A stretch of 64,000 nt of DNA, taken from the NCBI RefSeq assembly GCF_037975245.1, contig NC_092573.1:10542501-10606500 (forward strand), given 5' to 3'. The DNA comes from Apostichopus japonicus. Lineage: Eukaryota; Echinodermata; Holothuroidea; Aspidochirotida; Stichopodidae. A program made the position numbers and the translations under genes. Each line of letters begins with the position of its first letter. Position 1 is the stretch's first letter. Positions 1 through 27,422 of the stretch are shown piece after piece. The notes below the pieces were generated by a model. That model was not told the origin of the DNA and did not search any database. It saw nothing but the letters and a program-made list of their open reading frames with translations.

Positions 1-2600
1 TTCCACCACCCCATTCACAACTTGTCCCAAAATATCAACCATGTCACACCTTGGCATTGAGATTTAATTGCATTAAATGTCAAAAAATTAACTTTGAACT
101 TGTATACATAACTTCACACACAAAGGTCACCCGGAGGTCAACCATTTGACATTTTTGATCGGTGAGACCTAAATAGAGCATGACTGTAAAAATTCAAACA
201 TTTTTTCTTTGCCCATTTTCTCCCCCCAAAATACTACTTTTTTAACATTAGCTGACCTTTGGTGAAGTTGGATCACATGACCATTAAGTTTGAAAATATT
301 CCCCTATACCATTTGCAACTTGTCCAAAAAAATCAACCTTGTCACACCTTGGCACTGGGAGTTATTGCATTAAATGTCTGAAAATTAACTTTGACCTCAT
401 ATAACTTCGCACACGAAGGTCACACGGGGGTCAACCCATTGACATTTATGATCAGAAGGTACCTTTAACATCTAAAAATAGCATCGAAACTGTAAAAATC
501 CACAAAACACGAAAAGGTCACCAGAGGTCAAATTAAGGTCAAGGGGTCACCCAGATGCGGGTCGACAAATGGATTACATTGAAGCAACTCCCAACCCTAA
601 CAGACAATTTGTTTTCAAGTTATCGCAAAAATACTAGTTTTTTTAACATTAATTGACCTTTGGTGACCTTGTATCACATGACCGTTATGTTGGAAAATAT
701 TCCCCTATACCATTTGCAACTACTCCAAAAATATCAAGCTTGTCACACCTTGGAACTGGGAGTTATTGCATTAAATGTCTGAAAATTAACTTTGACCTCA
801 TATAACTTCACACACGAAGGTCACACGGGGGTCAACCCATTGACATTTATGATCAGAAGGTACCTTTAACATCTGAAAATAGCATCAAAACTGTTAAAAT
901 CCACAAAACACGAAAAGGTCACCAGAGGTCAAATTGAGGTCAAGGGTCACCCAGATGCAGGTCGACAATTGGATTACATTGAAGCAACTCCTAACCCTAA
1001 CGGACAATTTGTTCTCAAGTTATCGCAAAAATACCAGGTTTTTATCATAAATTGACCTTTGGTGACCTTGTATCACATGACCGTTAAGTTTGAAAATATT
1101 CCCTTATACCATTTGCAACTACTCCAAAAATATCAACCTTGTCACACCTTGGAACTGGGAGTTATTGCATTAAATGTCTGAAAATTAACTTTGACCTCAT
1201 ATAACTTCGCACACGAAGGTCACACTGGGGTCGACCCATTGACATTTATGATCAGAAGGTACCTTTAACAGCTGAAAATAGCATTGAAACTGTAAAAATC
1301 CATAAAACACGAAAAGGTCACCAGAGGTCAAATTAAGGTCAAGGGTCACCCAGATGCGGGTCGACAATTGGATTACATTGAAGCAACTCCCAACCCTAAC
1401 AGACAATTTGTTTTCAAGTTATCGCAAAAATACTAGTTTTTTATCATTAATTGACCTTTGGTGACCTCGGATCACATGACCGTTAAGTTTGCAAATATTC
1501 CCCTATACCATTTGCAACTTGTCTCAAAATATCAACTGGGTAACACCTTGGTACTGGGAGTTATTACACTAAATGTCTGAAAATAAACTTTGACCTCACA
1601 TAACTTAACATACAAAGGTCACCTTGGGTCAACTTATTGACATTTTTGATTGATGAGACCTAAATTAGAGCATCAAACTATACAAATTCAAACATTTTTT
1701 CTTTGCCCATTTGCTACCCCCAAAATACTAGTTTTTTAACATTAATTGACCTTTGGTGACCTCGGATCACATGACCGTTAAGTTTGAAAATATTCCTCTA
1801 TACCATTTGCAACTTGTCCGAAAATATCAACCATGTCACACCTTGGAACTGGGAGTTGTTGCATTAAATGTCTGAAACTTAACTTTGACCTCGTATAACT
1901 TCGCACACAAAGGTCACACGGGTGTCAACCAATTGACATTTTTGATCGGAAGGTACCTTTGATATCCAAATCTAGCATCAAAACCAAACATTTTCTTGTT
2001 TGCTCGTTTCCTCCCAAAATAAGCACATTTTTTCTAATGTGACCTTTGACCTTTTGACCTTGGTTTCAGATGTAGTTTAATCTCCTGATTCCAAAAAACA
2101 AAACGACAAGTCTGTACAACCATCCTAACTCTGACCGAAAAACTTTGACCCCATATAACTTTGCACATAAAGGTCACACGGGGTCACATTTATGATCAGA
2201 AGGTACCTTTGACATCTGAAAATAGCATCAAAACTGTAAAAATCCCCCAAAACATGTAAAGGTCACCAGAGGTCAAATTGAGGTCAAGGGTCACCCAGAT
2301 GCGGGTCGACAATTGGATAACATTGAAGCAACTCCCAACCCTAACGGACATTTCGTTCTCAAGTTATCGCAAAAATACTAGTTTTTTATCATTAATTGAC
2401 CTTTGGTGACCTCGGATCACATGACCGTTAAGTTTGAAAATGCTCCCCTAACCAGTTCACAACTTGTCCCAAAATATCAATCTTGTCGCACATTGGCACT
2501 GGGAGTTATTGCAGTTTTAATATTTTCGGTTTTTGGACCATAACTGACCTTTGGTGACCTTTGTGGGCACCAGAAACAATAGGGCACACCTTCTCCATAT
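1..2600. repeat. Tandem ~400-bp satellite rich in AGGTCA/TGACCT hexamers
   Basis: The whole stretch is made of diverged copies of one unit. The phrase TGACCTTTGGTGACC recurs near 252, 654, 1053, 1452, 1747, 2397 and 2545, so the first units are about 400 bp and later ones are shortened or rearranged. Each full unit also carries a block in which AGGTCA occurs two or three times with short spacers, for example near 515-545, 915-945, 1315-1345 and 2262-2290, and the phrases ACCATTTGCAACT and TTATTGCATTAAATGTCTGA. Open frames here are short and not conserved between units, so I call no gene. The array probably continues left of the window. Confidence 0.9.
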
Positions 2601-2671
2601 GGCGGATCTATAGTCCAAGTTTGGCCTCAATCCAACATTCCCTTATTGAGATAGAGCGTACCCAAGCAAGT

Positions 2672-2731
2672 GTCACACACACACACACATACATACATAC
2701 ATACACACATACACACACACACACACACACG
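2672..2731. repeat. CA/CATA microsatellite
   Basis: A run of CA dinucleotides interrupted by CATA tetranucleotides. It follows the satellite and marks its right edge. Confidence 0.9.
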
Positions 2732-3044
2732 CCAACCTGACTGCATAGGTTCCTTTTGCTAAAGCAAGGAACCAAAAACATTGTAAAAACTTTTTTGAAG
2801 TTAGTGGCCAAGCACTTTCCCCCGAACACAGGCTCCATCAAATATTCAACAAAAATACTCTCAAATTAAGCTACAGCTGCACGAGAAACGCTAAGACTAT
2901 TATTTACAACCACAATAAAAAAGTTCTATCAAAGGTCGTTAAAAATTCACCCAAGCATGGATGCAACTGCAGAATGCGAGAGACCTGCCCCCTAGTAGGA
3001 GAGTGCTTGACCCCTCCATAATATATATACAAAGCTGAAATGAA

Positions 3045-3975
3045 GGGGTACACCCCTCAGTCCGACAAATTTTCAGTCCGACAAGTTTTCAGTCCGAAAA
3101 TAAAATACACGTTTTCAGTCCGAAAATGAAATACACGTTTTCAGTTGGGGAATGAAAGCAGTTTTAATGCCATAATATGGGACAAACTAAAACGAATGAC
3201 AGCGTATGACCGAATGACAATTGACTTTGTACAGGGTTAATTATCATTTGCGAATGGCAGCGAATGACAACGAATGACAACGAAGGACAGTGTTGAGGCA
3301 GGGAGTTGGTTGAGGGGAGATAGAATGATTAACGGAGTGGAGTAAATGCAGTTATTGGTTTTCTGCGCAAAAATGATTTGAGGAAAATCGCACGTGGTTG
3401 CAGGGTTTTGGTGTAATTTACGGATAGAAACCACAGGGAAAGTTTTTGTGTGAGAATGCGCTTGAGTGCTGTGCTTTTCACCTCTGTAGATTTATATAGA
3501 AAGATAACTGAAGCCGTTTCAATATTATAGTATTTTTAGTTTCTAACAATTAATATCGGAAAAATGACGTTAAATTTACTTTTTAAAATCAAACTTACAA
3601 TTTCGCTTACTATAAGGTGCGTTTTTATCTTGTCCGTACTTTACTAGATCTAGATACCACGGCGAAGTCTGAACTGTGATACCCGGTTGAAGCAAATGTC
3701 TGTGCTGTCATTACTGTCATTCGTTTTAGTCAACGTAATTTTTTAGTGTGTACAACATATTGTCATTCGGTATGTGTAACGCAATTGTCATTCGTTTTAG
3801 TAACACCCCATAATATCACCAATAAACGACTGAGAACTTGGATTTTATTTTCGGACTGAGAACGTGTCGGACTGAAAACTCGTTTTTTTTACAAAAAACG
3901 TGTACTTTATTTTCGTACTGAAAACGTGCATTTTATTTTCGGACTGAAAACGTGTCGGACTGACAACGTGTACCC
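3045..3975. mobile_element. Non-autonomous DNA element with TCAGTCCGA-repeat termini
   Basis: A 931-bp element with complex terminal inverted repeats. The left end reads GGGGTACAC followed by several copies of TTTTCAGTCCGA and AAAATACACG. The right end carries the reverse complement (TCGGACTGAAAACGTG several times) and finishes GTGTACCC. It is flanked by GAAATGAA (3037-3044) and GAAATGAC (3976-3983), a 7-of-8 target duplication. Inside are CGAATGAC motifs on the left and their inverse GTCATTCG on the right, so the subterminal repeats are also mirrored. No transposase frame is visible. Superfamily is uncertain; the ~8-bp duplication would fit hAT or P types. Confidence 0.72.
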
Positions 3976-5224
3976 GAAATGACTGCTGGAGATTCTTAGT
4001 CTATTTATATTGGTATGGGCAGTTCAAAACAAGGTTTAATAATCACAACAAGTCGTTCAACTTGAAGAAATATCACGGAGAAACTGAGCTTTCAAAACAT
4101 GTTTGGTCTCTAAAAGAAAGTAATATATCTCCTGGTCCATTGTCAGGAGATAAAAAATATAGATCAACAGCTCAGGTTCTTGACATTTATGCCAGGGCGA
4201 GAAACTAACGATAATAGATTATTCTAGCCCTAATCTATTGAACAAAACCGTTGAAATCCTCGCAAGCTGCAGACATCAACCAAAACATCCCCAAAATAAA
4301 GTCAAAACTAAGATGAAAGAGAGATAGCCTTTTATAGTACACCTTCTGACGATTGCTAGTAAGCATAAAACTCTGAGAAGAGGTTTGGTTGTAAAAATCA
4401 AAATTTCCATAATTTATATTTATATATATAGTTAGTTAGTTAGTTGGTACGAAAACTTACCACCGGTTTGACTGCCGTTTATTATATGTAACTGATATGA
4501 TAAGAAAACCAGTACAATGTGCGATGCCAAACTGCAGACGGTACTATGTACTTGTTTGTCCAAATTCATATTTGTGCGAATCGTGTTTCGTTAGCCCAGC
4601 CGTTCTTCTTGATTCAGGGTGCACAGTGAACATAAAACTTTATGGAAACAAGTTTTATACTATTGGTCGAGAGACTGCAGCTGTGTTTGGACTTCGAGTT
4701 TCGATGTGAGTGTGTGTTTGTGTGTGACCCCTTGTTTAAAACGATATTTCAAGAAGGGAATATTGGACCGATCTCATATTTGGTGTAGGTGGAGGTCAAA
4801 GGTCATTTGGAGTCAAATTGTGAATACCTTGTAAACACGATATCGCAAGAGGGGAAACTATTATAATCTACCGTATCTCCCACCGAACAGCCTATTAGAT
4901 AGCATATGTGTTGCGCCTCATTAGAATACGAGAGGCTATTGGCAATTGGAAATTTGCTTAAGGGCATTCGTAGATATGAATCAAAAGTCTCGACCAAATC
5001 TCCATTGACTTAAAGGAGAACTATACGCTAGACTTTTGCAGTACCCTCTTTGCGACAGAAGCAACATTTTTTGCTGTACTACTTAGATTGAAGTATGTTG
5101 TTCGTCCTGGCTATACCCTACAATTACCTACTGGTCACATTCACAGTAAGATAATTCATGTATCATCATTGAAACCACACTCTCGAGTACCATATCGAGT
5201 TCCATATTTCGAGTACCATATGGA

Positions 5225-5480
5225 GTGTTAGCTCAGTGGTTAATGCCGGTGCCTTCCAATCATAAGGTCCCCGGATCGAGTCACTCCAAGATTAATGTAT
5301 GTGGTCCAGAACAGAGTTGTTGACAATTGACAATTCATAATCATGGACGTTAAATATGAATGTAAGAGACTGACTTCGGTCAGCTTGCGGCTTTGATAAG
5401 CCAATGAGGCTTCTTCGCGAGTTTCTGCTTCCAGGAGGATCTAAAAAATACAAATACAATACAAATATCAGTAAGACCAT
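5225..5480 (+). mobile_element. tRNA-derived SINE, family 1 (copy in duplication A)
   Basis: The head begins GTGTTAGCTCAGTGGTTAAT and contains a perfect A-box-like TAGCTCAGTGG, followed about 35 bp later by the B-box-like GATCGAGTCACTCC. These are the two internal pol III promoter boxes of tRNA genes. The body includes GACTTCGGTCAGCTTGCGGC and the tail is an A/ATAC-rich repeat after AGGATCT. The same sequence recurs at 17616-19290 (interrupted), 29254-29515 and 45029-45290. It is a SINE, not a functional tRNA: no acceptor stem pairs. Confidence 0.88.
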
Positions 5481-5846
5481 TGGTATCCTAATATATTTGT
5501 ATTCTGTTACGACAGTAAAATATATATATATATTTACGTGTTCATGTGACTGCTACCGTACAGTTTAATGGCGTTTTATCATGCGCCTTATCCACACTGG
5601 CTGGTGTGGCTCCCAGACTAAAACCGTGCACCACTATTACCCGGATCGTAGAATAGTAGAGAAAAGGCTGGTAACAACTCTGGTGTAGTAGTCATGGGCG
5701 TGCAGAGTCCACCATTTTTCTAAGGTGGAGGGGGTTTAGCGATTTCGAGACCGACTTTTTTGAGTAGCAAGTATAGCGAGCCCGAACAACGGTTCGAAAT
5801 GTAAACCAACAAAACCGGCAATTTGGTTTTTTAATCACAACTACAC

Positions 5847-6874
5847 ACTTTGAGAAATTTTATCTCGCGATTCTTATACTCCATACAAAACTTCGTATGA
5901 TTTTGAATACTCCAATAAAATGCCTAATAGAACTACCGTCATAGGCGTAGGAGCCCAATTTGATTGGAGGAGGGGGGGGGGGGGCTGTAACGACTTGCCC
6001 GAAAAATATAACCAACTTTTTTTACGCGCTTCGCGCGCGTGCTACATGTTAATGTGCATATCATATAGGTATGCATCGGTTTTTACATCGCATGTCAATA
6101 ACATACAATCATTTTCCATGTTATTACCCTTCCATATTGGTTATAATTATTGGGGAAGTCGTTACAATATTAATGGTAATAATAATAATAATAATAATAT
6201 AAGTTTAACCATTGAAAAACACATTGCAAAATATCTTGCTTTCAGAAGGTGCCCGAAAAGTTATCAGCATATTGCCCGAATTTTCACAAAAATATTTTGT
6301 CGGGGGTGGGGGGCTAATAAGTTTGTGATCGAAGAAAAGTTCGGAACAAAAGTGCAGTCGCGAAAGATGGGGTGTCTGACAGACACTTACCGTATCGTTG
6401 ACGAGTATCGCGGGTATGGGGGGGGGGGGATACAAGGCAGCAGTCGTAATTTTCTGGCTTCAAAACCTATCCAGTTGGATTTTCAGCCACTTCACCCCCC
6501 CCCCTGCCCCCCATCATCAGGCCTTAGCTACGTCCCTGGCTGAGAGTGCAGGGGTAGGAGCGAAGTCCCTGGAAGTTGCAGCATGTTTAGGAAGCAAAAC
6601 AAAAATACATGTCAGAAAGAGGATTTACAATTCAATGGACTGTATCTCAGAGTCCTGATGGCGACCAGAGGGCTCTAGCTATTTGTTAGCCTAATTTTAT
6701 CCAAATCTGTGAAATGTGCTACATCCTCCAAGCCCCCGTAAATGTACGCTCGTGTAGGTATAGCAGTATGATTTGTCCCCTGTGTAAGATGTGTCGAACC
6801 GGACCGTATATCTGATAAGGAAAAAATGCCCGGTCGGGTTAAGTGTCCTTGAAATCTCCAATACTTTTGAAAAA
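5847..6874. other. 1-kb segment private to duplication copy A
   Basis: Copy B goes directly from ACAACTACAC (ending 29870) to GTCAAAGAAAGG, whereas copy A has about 1028 extra bases between the matching points. The segment contains poly-G runs, an AAT microsatellite near 6175-6198 and a 207-codon open frame whose translation is dominated by glycine and asparagine runs. No terminal inverted repeats were seen. It is either an insertion in A or a deletion in B. Confidence 0.6.
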
Positions 6875-7553
6875 GTCAAGGAAAGGGAAACCCTACATGC
6901 ATGGGTTTCAGGGAATCCGGCATTTTGATATGCGAGTAATGGTGAACATGCTGTTTTTGATTATTTGACATAAGCTGACATCTAACCTTATGACGTCATA
7001 GGTCTTACATCCCACGCGCAGACATATACCCAACAAGTTTGAATCCATCGGGATTACGGTTTGGTAGGAGTCCAAGATGACACTTTTTCACGCATGTTTG
7101 TCCAAGTTTTAACTCTGACCTACAGTAACCTCGTGAACGTTTGCGTGATATCTTCATTAACGCACTATAAACTTTCCATCTGTTTAGGCCTATCCTGCAC
7201 GCTTTTGAAAGTTACGGCCATTTTAGTAGGACCGTCATGCTAAAAATGCTGATTTGTTTATATATTATTTGACGATTGGCCTCTGACCATATGACATCAT
7301 AGGTCACGGAACTACTACATCCAATGCCCAAGGCAGGCACATACCTACCAAGCGTGAAGCCCATCGGGTCATAGGGAAAAGGGGGATTAAACGACACACT
7401 CTTCGTTCAAATTTGGTCACGTTTGACCTTTGATTTCATTTGATAATGTGACCTTCATTAATTTTACGTTAATTCATGCCTCGTAAACTTGCAGTCTGAT
7501 ATGTAGCATGGTATTAAGGGTTTTTGCCCCTTTGGTATGCCCGTAATGGTCAA

Positions 7554-7848
7554 AACCAAACAAACACAAAAAAAGTTTTTAAAACGTTATTTAAACGTTT
7601 CGTCATTTGTCTTGATAACGTTGTTTGTGGTGTAATAAATATGTCACGAAAACGTTTTCAGGCTTTTATTTCAAAACATTTTTTCGTTAATATTGTATTA
7701 ACATTAATATAACATTAATATAACCTTAATATCTCATAAAAACGTTATGCCGACGTTTTTATAACACCACATTTAACGTTACAAAAACATTTTTAGAGGG
7801 TCTTTTCAAAATGTTCTGATGACGTTTTGTGATTGCTGGCCTGCTGGG
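7554..7848. mobile_element. MITE-like insertion with many AACGTT motifs, absent from copy B
   Basis: Copy B reads GGTCAAAAGGTTG without interruption (near 30356-30368). In copy A the same site is split by about 295 bp rich in AACGTT and its neighbours (AAAACGTTAT, TTTAACGTTAC, GACGTTTTG). The ends are imperfectly inverted: ACAAACACAAAA at the left, TTTTGTGATTGCTGG at the right. It has no coding capacity. The empty site in copy B makes an insertion after the duplication the simplest reading. Confidence 0.65.
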
Positions 7849-9424
7849 AAGGTTGTTTTTGGCTATTTAACATTTGATAATTGACTATATGACGTCATAG
7901 GCCCCATAGGTACTACATCCAATGCCCAGGCATAACCCCGCACTTTTTTAATCGTTCGCAAATGCGTACAGCACAGGACTCGACATAGCAAATGATCAGT
8001 AACAGGTGGAGGGGCCAATTGAAAAAGAGACTCAAAGTACAGGGGAAAGTTGATGGAAAAGTTTAATTTAACCCATTTTGCAATATTTCCACAAATATGA
8101 TATCGGAGAGAGGGGGGGGGGGGGGATTAGAGCGGGAGGGGATCAAAGAATAAGAAATTTTGACCTACTCTTGCTTATAAATATTATTTTTTTGTGTAAG
8201 GTAATAAGCCGATTACTAACTTTTGGGACCAGGCTTGTGGAGAGAAAATGTTTCTCCACTAAGGGGCAAACTAAGTGGACTCGGAGCCACCCCCAGGTGT
8301 ATGAAACGGTTAAGTGTGCATTCGGCGTAGCCCCATAGGGATCACATAATTTACGAAGTCTTCCGTGTACCACCTCTCTGTGTCTGTCTGTCCCGAATAT
8401 CAAATAAAATTCCATTTAAAAAACGATTTTTGGGTAATTTAATAACTGTTTTTGAATGCAATGCTGATCTAAGTTTTGGTTAATTTGCATAATCGAAAAC
8501 TGTAAATATTTTCAAATATATATTTTCACTATGTCTGAATTAATGATTCCTGAATTATGCAGGAGAGAGATGTGGAGGGCGGTGGAGAGAGAGAGGTTGG
8601 TGGTGGGGGGGGGGGCTGAGAGAGGGAAATAATAGCTCGTGGTTTCTGTAGATTTGTTTATACAGTACATATAGAAATTAACTGTATGCATTTCTTGTAT
8701 AAATCTAAAGCTTAACTTTGGACACTGGTACGTCTAGTTGTTTGTCCTTTCTATCAGTAATCAAACCTGCAGTTTCTGACGATCTTTGGTCTCTATAGCG
8801 AGTACTGGACAAACAACGAGATCTGTTTGCATCAGTTATGTCAACAATTAACGTCATGTTTTGATACGGTTCACTTCGGTAGTGTCAGGAAGGGGGCGTT
8901 ATTGTATTATTTTCCCATCGATACTTTGTCAGTACTACGTCAGCTGTATATAAATATATATCGGGATTAAAAAAGACTGTATGGTTAAGTCTATAGTAAT
9001 TTATTATTTATTTTACAGGCTTCATGAGGTTATTTTTGTAGTCTCCCCCCCCCCACCTCCCCAAGTCAAAGTAACTGCACGTTACACTGCCCATTCGAAG
9101 TTCGTCCACCCTCGCAAATGTTATCCTCTTCTCCCGCTCCTGACATTCAAAGAGCAATTTCCAGCTTAGAAATTTTACTTCACGTAGACACTGCATAACA
9201 AAGTCTAAGAAACAAATACACAGACGTTTTATCGCCTATTTAAATATACGTGGACATGTATGTTTTATTTTGTCAATGAACCATATGCATGGTTTGAATA
9301 AAACTGAGAAGAGAACAATAACTACAGTACGCCCTCATCTATGAGCGATCGACATACGGAAGACTGATATTTTTATGCAAACAATGTATCTTTGAAGTTT
9401 TAAAGCCATCTTTGTAATTGTGTT

Positions 9425-9681
9425 CAGACGTGGGGGCGGGGGGGGGGGTGGGGACGAAGGGGGCGACCGCCCCTTTTTTTGAACTTATTTTTTATGATAT
9501 CGCTAGTCATTTAAAAAATAAAAGTTGCTTAGATGCAACTTACAAGGCCTGGGAAGTGCCATTTCCAGCGATCTGGGAGGCATTTTCGGCTAAAATTTTC
9601 TTGTACGCTTCGCGCCAACTGGTGGCTCTACGCTTAGATAGACTTCGCCCCTCTCTTGGCAAATTCCTCGCTACGCCCCTG
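9425..9681. mobile_element. hAT-type MITE (copy in duplication A)
   Basis: A short element from CAG to CTACGCCCCTG. The right end, read inverted, is CAGGGGCGTAGCGAGG, a typical hAT-type terminus. Flanks are ATTGTGTT (9417-9424) and ATTGTGTG (9682-9689), an 8-bp target duplication with one mismatch. The same insertion with a perfect duplication lies at 31979-32234, so it predates the segmental duplication. A poly-G tract follows the left end. Confidence 0.82.
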
Positions 9682-10886
9682 ATTGTGTGTCCATTTTACT
9701 TGCCTGCAACTTTGCAAATAATATTTCATTTTTATGATACTGTTATATGAAAGAGAGAGAATATGAAAGTTCTTCCTTTGCACGCTACCGTTGAGAATGT
9801 CAATATATTAACCAAAACGTAATAAGTACAAATAAGCAGACGTTTGGTAGTATGTGTGTTTGTGTGTGGGGGGGGGGGCATGAGGGAGGGGACGGAATGC
9901 GGGTAATATAAGTTGTCACCACACGCCGAGTGCGAATCCATCCATGGGTACCCTTGTTTCCACACATATTGTATCAGCTCCACATCTGCGTAAGTTTGGA
10001 GGTATAGTTTGGAGGTAAGACCAAGAGCTGTGTATCTTGCTGCCTCCTTTGTTTTATGGCATTGCAAATTTCATTAGGGGAACACAGAGGCGGAGGGGGG
10101 GGGAGGGGGGCATCAGACGAAGGTACGGAGCATATTGGGCTATTGGGCATATTGGGCATCCCCCCCCCCGCCCATGACGACGGCACTGATTAATTGCAAT
10201 TACCCAACACTAGCCTCTCGCTGGTGAGCTTAGAAACCCTACATGAAAACAGGTGGGTGATTAGACTCAGTAAATATCACTCAATTAATGTTTCTTCCAC
10301 AAATTCCATATATTTCTTTCTCTATCTTGCTAAGTGAATCATTTTACATACAAAACCATGCAATATCGCACCCTTGATGTAACCCACCCTACAACCCGGA
10401 AGTATCAATCAAACTTTGATGTATAAAATCAACTGAAATTCTTGTGATTATGAAAAGGTGTTATAAAAGTATAACAAACTTTTGTTAAAGTTATCAAATA
10501 TTGATTACGATACACAATTAGCAACTTTTATTACATATTATTTTAACTTTTTAACAAATAACTTCCTATTTTGTTATAACATTAAGTAAAAAATTTTTTT
10601 TGAGGAAACAATAAATATAGTATCTGGCACTTTTCCAAACTTGGCAAGTCTGAACTCAGCATTACTCGGTCCCATCTAACTAGTAATAACGCACTATATA
10701 CGAGGTGTTGTTTCACGTTAGTCATGGTCGGTCATAGCATGACGAACTGGTCTTAGTAATGTGCAAAAACAATGGCATAAAAAGGTTCTACTCATAGTGA
10801 AGGGCACTTTTCTTACAACAGTGTGTACGGATTACCACCCTCTAATCTCTTGGATGCGGAAGTGAATTAATGTGGAATTGTTGTAC

Positions 10887-11930
<1,044 letters not shown>

Positions 11931-13019
11931 AATATAAAGTAATTTTAATAAAAGTTAACCACGCAACCAGCTCTTTCTTTTTCAACTCTTTATAAGGTCA
12001 ACATCAGTAGTCTCATTCCAGGTATCGTGTCGTATTTGTATTATTACGTAAGGAGTCATTTTCTGCATTTGATATCAACAAGCAAAGCTTCCTCTTACCT
12101 TTCACTCTAATAGTCCCTGTACGTATTTTTAGGTAATCCTATATGTAACCTAAAGACAATATGCAGATTTGTGTATATGGTACTTAAATTACTGCCCACC
12201 CAGGGGCGTCATTATTATGGGTCGACGAATAGGGGTGCTGGCATTTTCGCCAGACAATATAGTCTATAGACCGTTTTGTCTCGAAATTTATCATTTTCAT
12301 AACAATTTCCTTACAAAAACTTTCAAACAGCTGAAGCTTCATTCTTGGACGCTGACATCGATCTATGAATAAATGAACAGTGATTTATTTATTTTTACTT
12401 TCATATCCCTCATCATCCGTCTAAATTTCGATTTTTGTTTTACGTATCATATTTATTGCCAATTTGATTTTGATTTATTAGATAAAGCGTCTGTATGCAG
12501 ATATCTAGATGAACCTCGCAATTTCATTGTTTTTCATCGTTTCCATAAACTAAATCAGCTCCAAATCACAAGAATGTTGGATGTAGACGTAAGTTTATTA
12601 TTTGTCAGTAGAAGTCAAAGTGTTGTGTGTCTTCCTGCCTAAGTTGTTCTTGTGGACATGGCATTGTCAGGTACCAGGAGGAAGGGTGTATCCCATGCCC
12701 CCTCCCCTTGGCGACGCCATGCTGAAAACGTTCCGATTAGTTCCGAAATCGACAAATGTCGAATTATATTGCCATATGTCAGTTTTTCGTGATTTCATTG
12801 GGTAAATTCGACATTTGTACAGGAAATTGACAGCTGAGAGATTCCATGGTTCTGATTGGACGAACTTCTTCAAGTTTCTACTTATTCAAAACGTAGTGTA
12901 ACCAAGGTGCACGAACTGACTTGATGATGGCTACGAATCATCGTTGAATTGGTTGCTATAAGTAATGGAAGATATTTGCATTTTTAATTTTGCGGTAATC
13001 GCAATGCACATACGGTCCT
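11931..13019. other. 3' flank of the receptor gene; no gene found
   Basis: No exon is convincing. A 14-bp inverted repeat (ACAAATGTCGAATT and its complement) lies near 12753-12820. Open frames here show no family pattern. Confidence 0.5.
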
Positions 13020-26295
<13,276 letters not shown>

Positions 26296-26347
26296 CTAAG
26301 ATAAAGATCGAATTTCATGAAGGCCATTATGTCCAAAAGTATCTTCC

Positions 26348-26457
26348 AATATATATATATATATGTATATATATATGTGTATATATATATATATATATAG
26401 TGGGTTGGTTAGTTAGTTAGTTAATTAGTTAGTTAGTTAGTAAGTTAGTTAGTTAGG
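26348..26457. repeat. TA and GTTA microsatellites
   Basis: A TA/TATG run followed by repeated TTAG/GTTAGTTA. A shorter TTAG run at 4431-4446 marks the corresponding boundary of duplication copy A. Confidence 0.9.
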
Positions 26458-26783
26458 AAAACTTCTTACCACCGGTTTGACTGCCGTCTATTATATGTAA
26501 CTGATATAATAAGATTACCAGTACAATGTGCGATGCCAAACTGCAGACGGCATGTGCTTGTTCGTCCAAATTCATGTTTGTGCGAATCGTTTTTCGTGAG
26601 TCCAGCCGTTCTTCTTCGTTTAGGATTCAGGGTGCACAGTGAACATAAAACTTTATCGAAACCAGTTTAATAATATTGGTTGAGAAACTGCAGCTGTGTA
26701 TGGACTTCGATCCATGATATTCAGTACTTATGGTTTCGATGCTAATCGTAACCTTTGTAGTCATACAGGCAGATATGTGCGTG

Positions 26784-27422
26784 CAAGGGCGGCGGAAGCA
26801 CTTTTAATCTGGGGGGCACCGACATCAAAGGGCACTTTGCAGAAATTCGATTGGACTGATGCAGCCTTATATTTAGTACCCTTTATAACTCTTATTGTAT
26901 TATCTTACTTGCGTATACACATCACTCCATCAACCCCCCCCCCCCCTTCAAGGAAAATATGCATACTAGCACTGCAATATCCAATGTGCAAACTGGGAAA
27001 CAAGGAACAAGTTTTCTTTTGAGACAAAATTAGGTGAAATCATGCTAGTATAGGAATCTTCCGAATTACAGTTTATTTCTTGTTAATATGTTAACAATTT
27101 TTGTTTCCATTCGAAATAACTTTGAGTTTGACCCACAGAAATTCATTGAAAGTCAGGGGCCTAGCCAGGATTTGCAAAGTTGTATGCACGACTATCCGAG
27201 CGGAGCGCCACCATCGGTTGGCGCGGAGCGTACAAGAAAATTTTTGGTTTTACAAACCCCTCAGATGGCCGGAAACGGCCCTTCCCGAGTATTCATTCGG
27301 GTTTCCTGGCCTCTTGCTAACTTGAAAAACCTCAATTTTTATGTAGAAAAAGGGCACATTTTTAACCTGAGGAAAAGTGGGGGGGCACGTGCCCCCTGTG
27401 CCCCCCGGTTCCGCCGCCCTTG
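26784..27422. mobile_element. hAT-type element with perfect 8-bp duplication, inserted after the segmental duplication
   Basis: The ends are CAAGGGCGGCGGAA and the exact inverse TTCCGCCGCCCTTG, flanked on both sides by TGTGCGTG (26776-26783 and 27423-27430). The related site in copy A (about 4702-4725, GTGAGTGTGTGTTTG) is empty. The element is 639 bp. Its open frames show no transposase motif. A second interior GGGGGCAC-type repeat lies near both ends. Confidence 0.94.

Larger units (their letters stand above)
4415..10886. repeat. Segmental duplication, copy A (direct repeat of 26395-33446)
   Basis: From the GTTAG microsatellite near 4430 to the phrase GAATTAATGTGGAATTGTTG ending near 10882, this block aligns colinearly and in the same orientation with 26395-33446. 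Paired anchors are 4450-4560 with 26460-26600, 4730-5030 with 27440-27840, 5064-5846 with 29099-29870, 6875-7250 with 29871-30260, and 7849-10886 with 30361-33446. Long stretches differ at only a few positions. Copy A has private segments at 5847-6874, about 7240-7460 and 7554-7848. No convincing host exon was found in it. Its long open frames run through poly-G or simple repeats. Confidence 0.93.

Noticed and set aside
5225-5295. A functional tRNA gene at the SINE head
   Set aside because: A and B boxes are present, but no acceptor stem or anticodon arm can be folded, and the same head recurs with a SINE body and tail.
5920-6543. 207-codon open frame
   Set aside because: It runs through poly-G and AAT repeats (glycine and asparagine runs), shows no family pattern and is missing from duplication copy B.
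10060-10190. Another hAT element ending near CCGCCCATGACGACGGCACTG
   Set aside because: One end looks hAT-like but no matching left end or 8-bp duplication was found in either duplication copy.
12185-12720. Possible transposon from CCAGGGGCGTCATT to GGCGACGCCATG
   Set aside because: The putative ends are not inverse complements beyond a few bases and no flanking duplication is visible.
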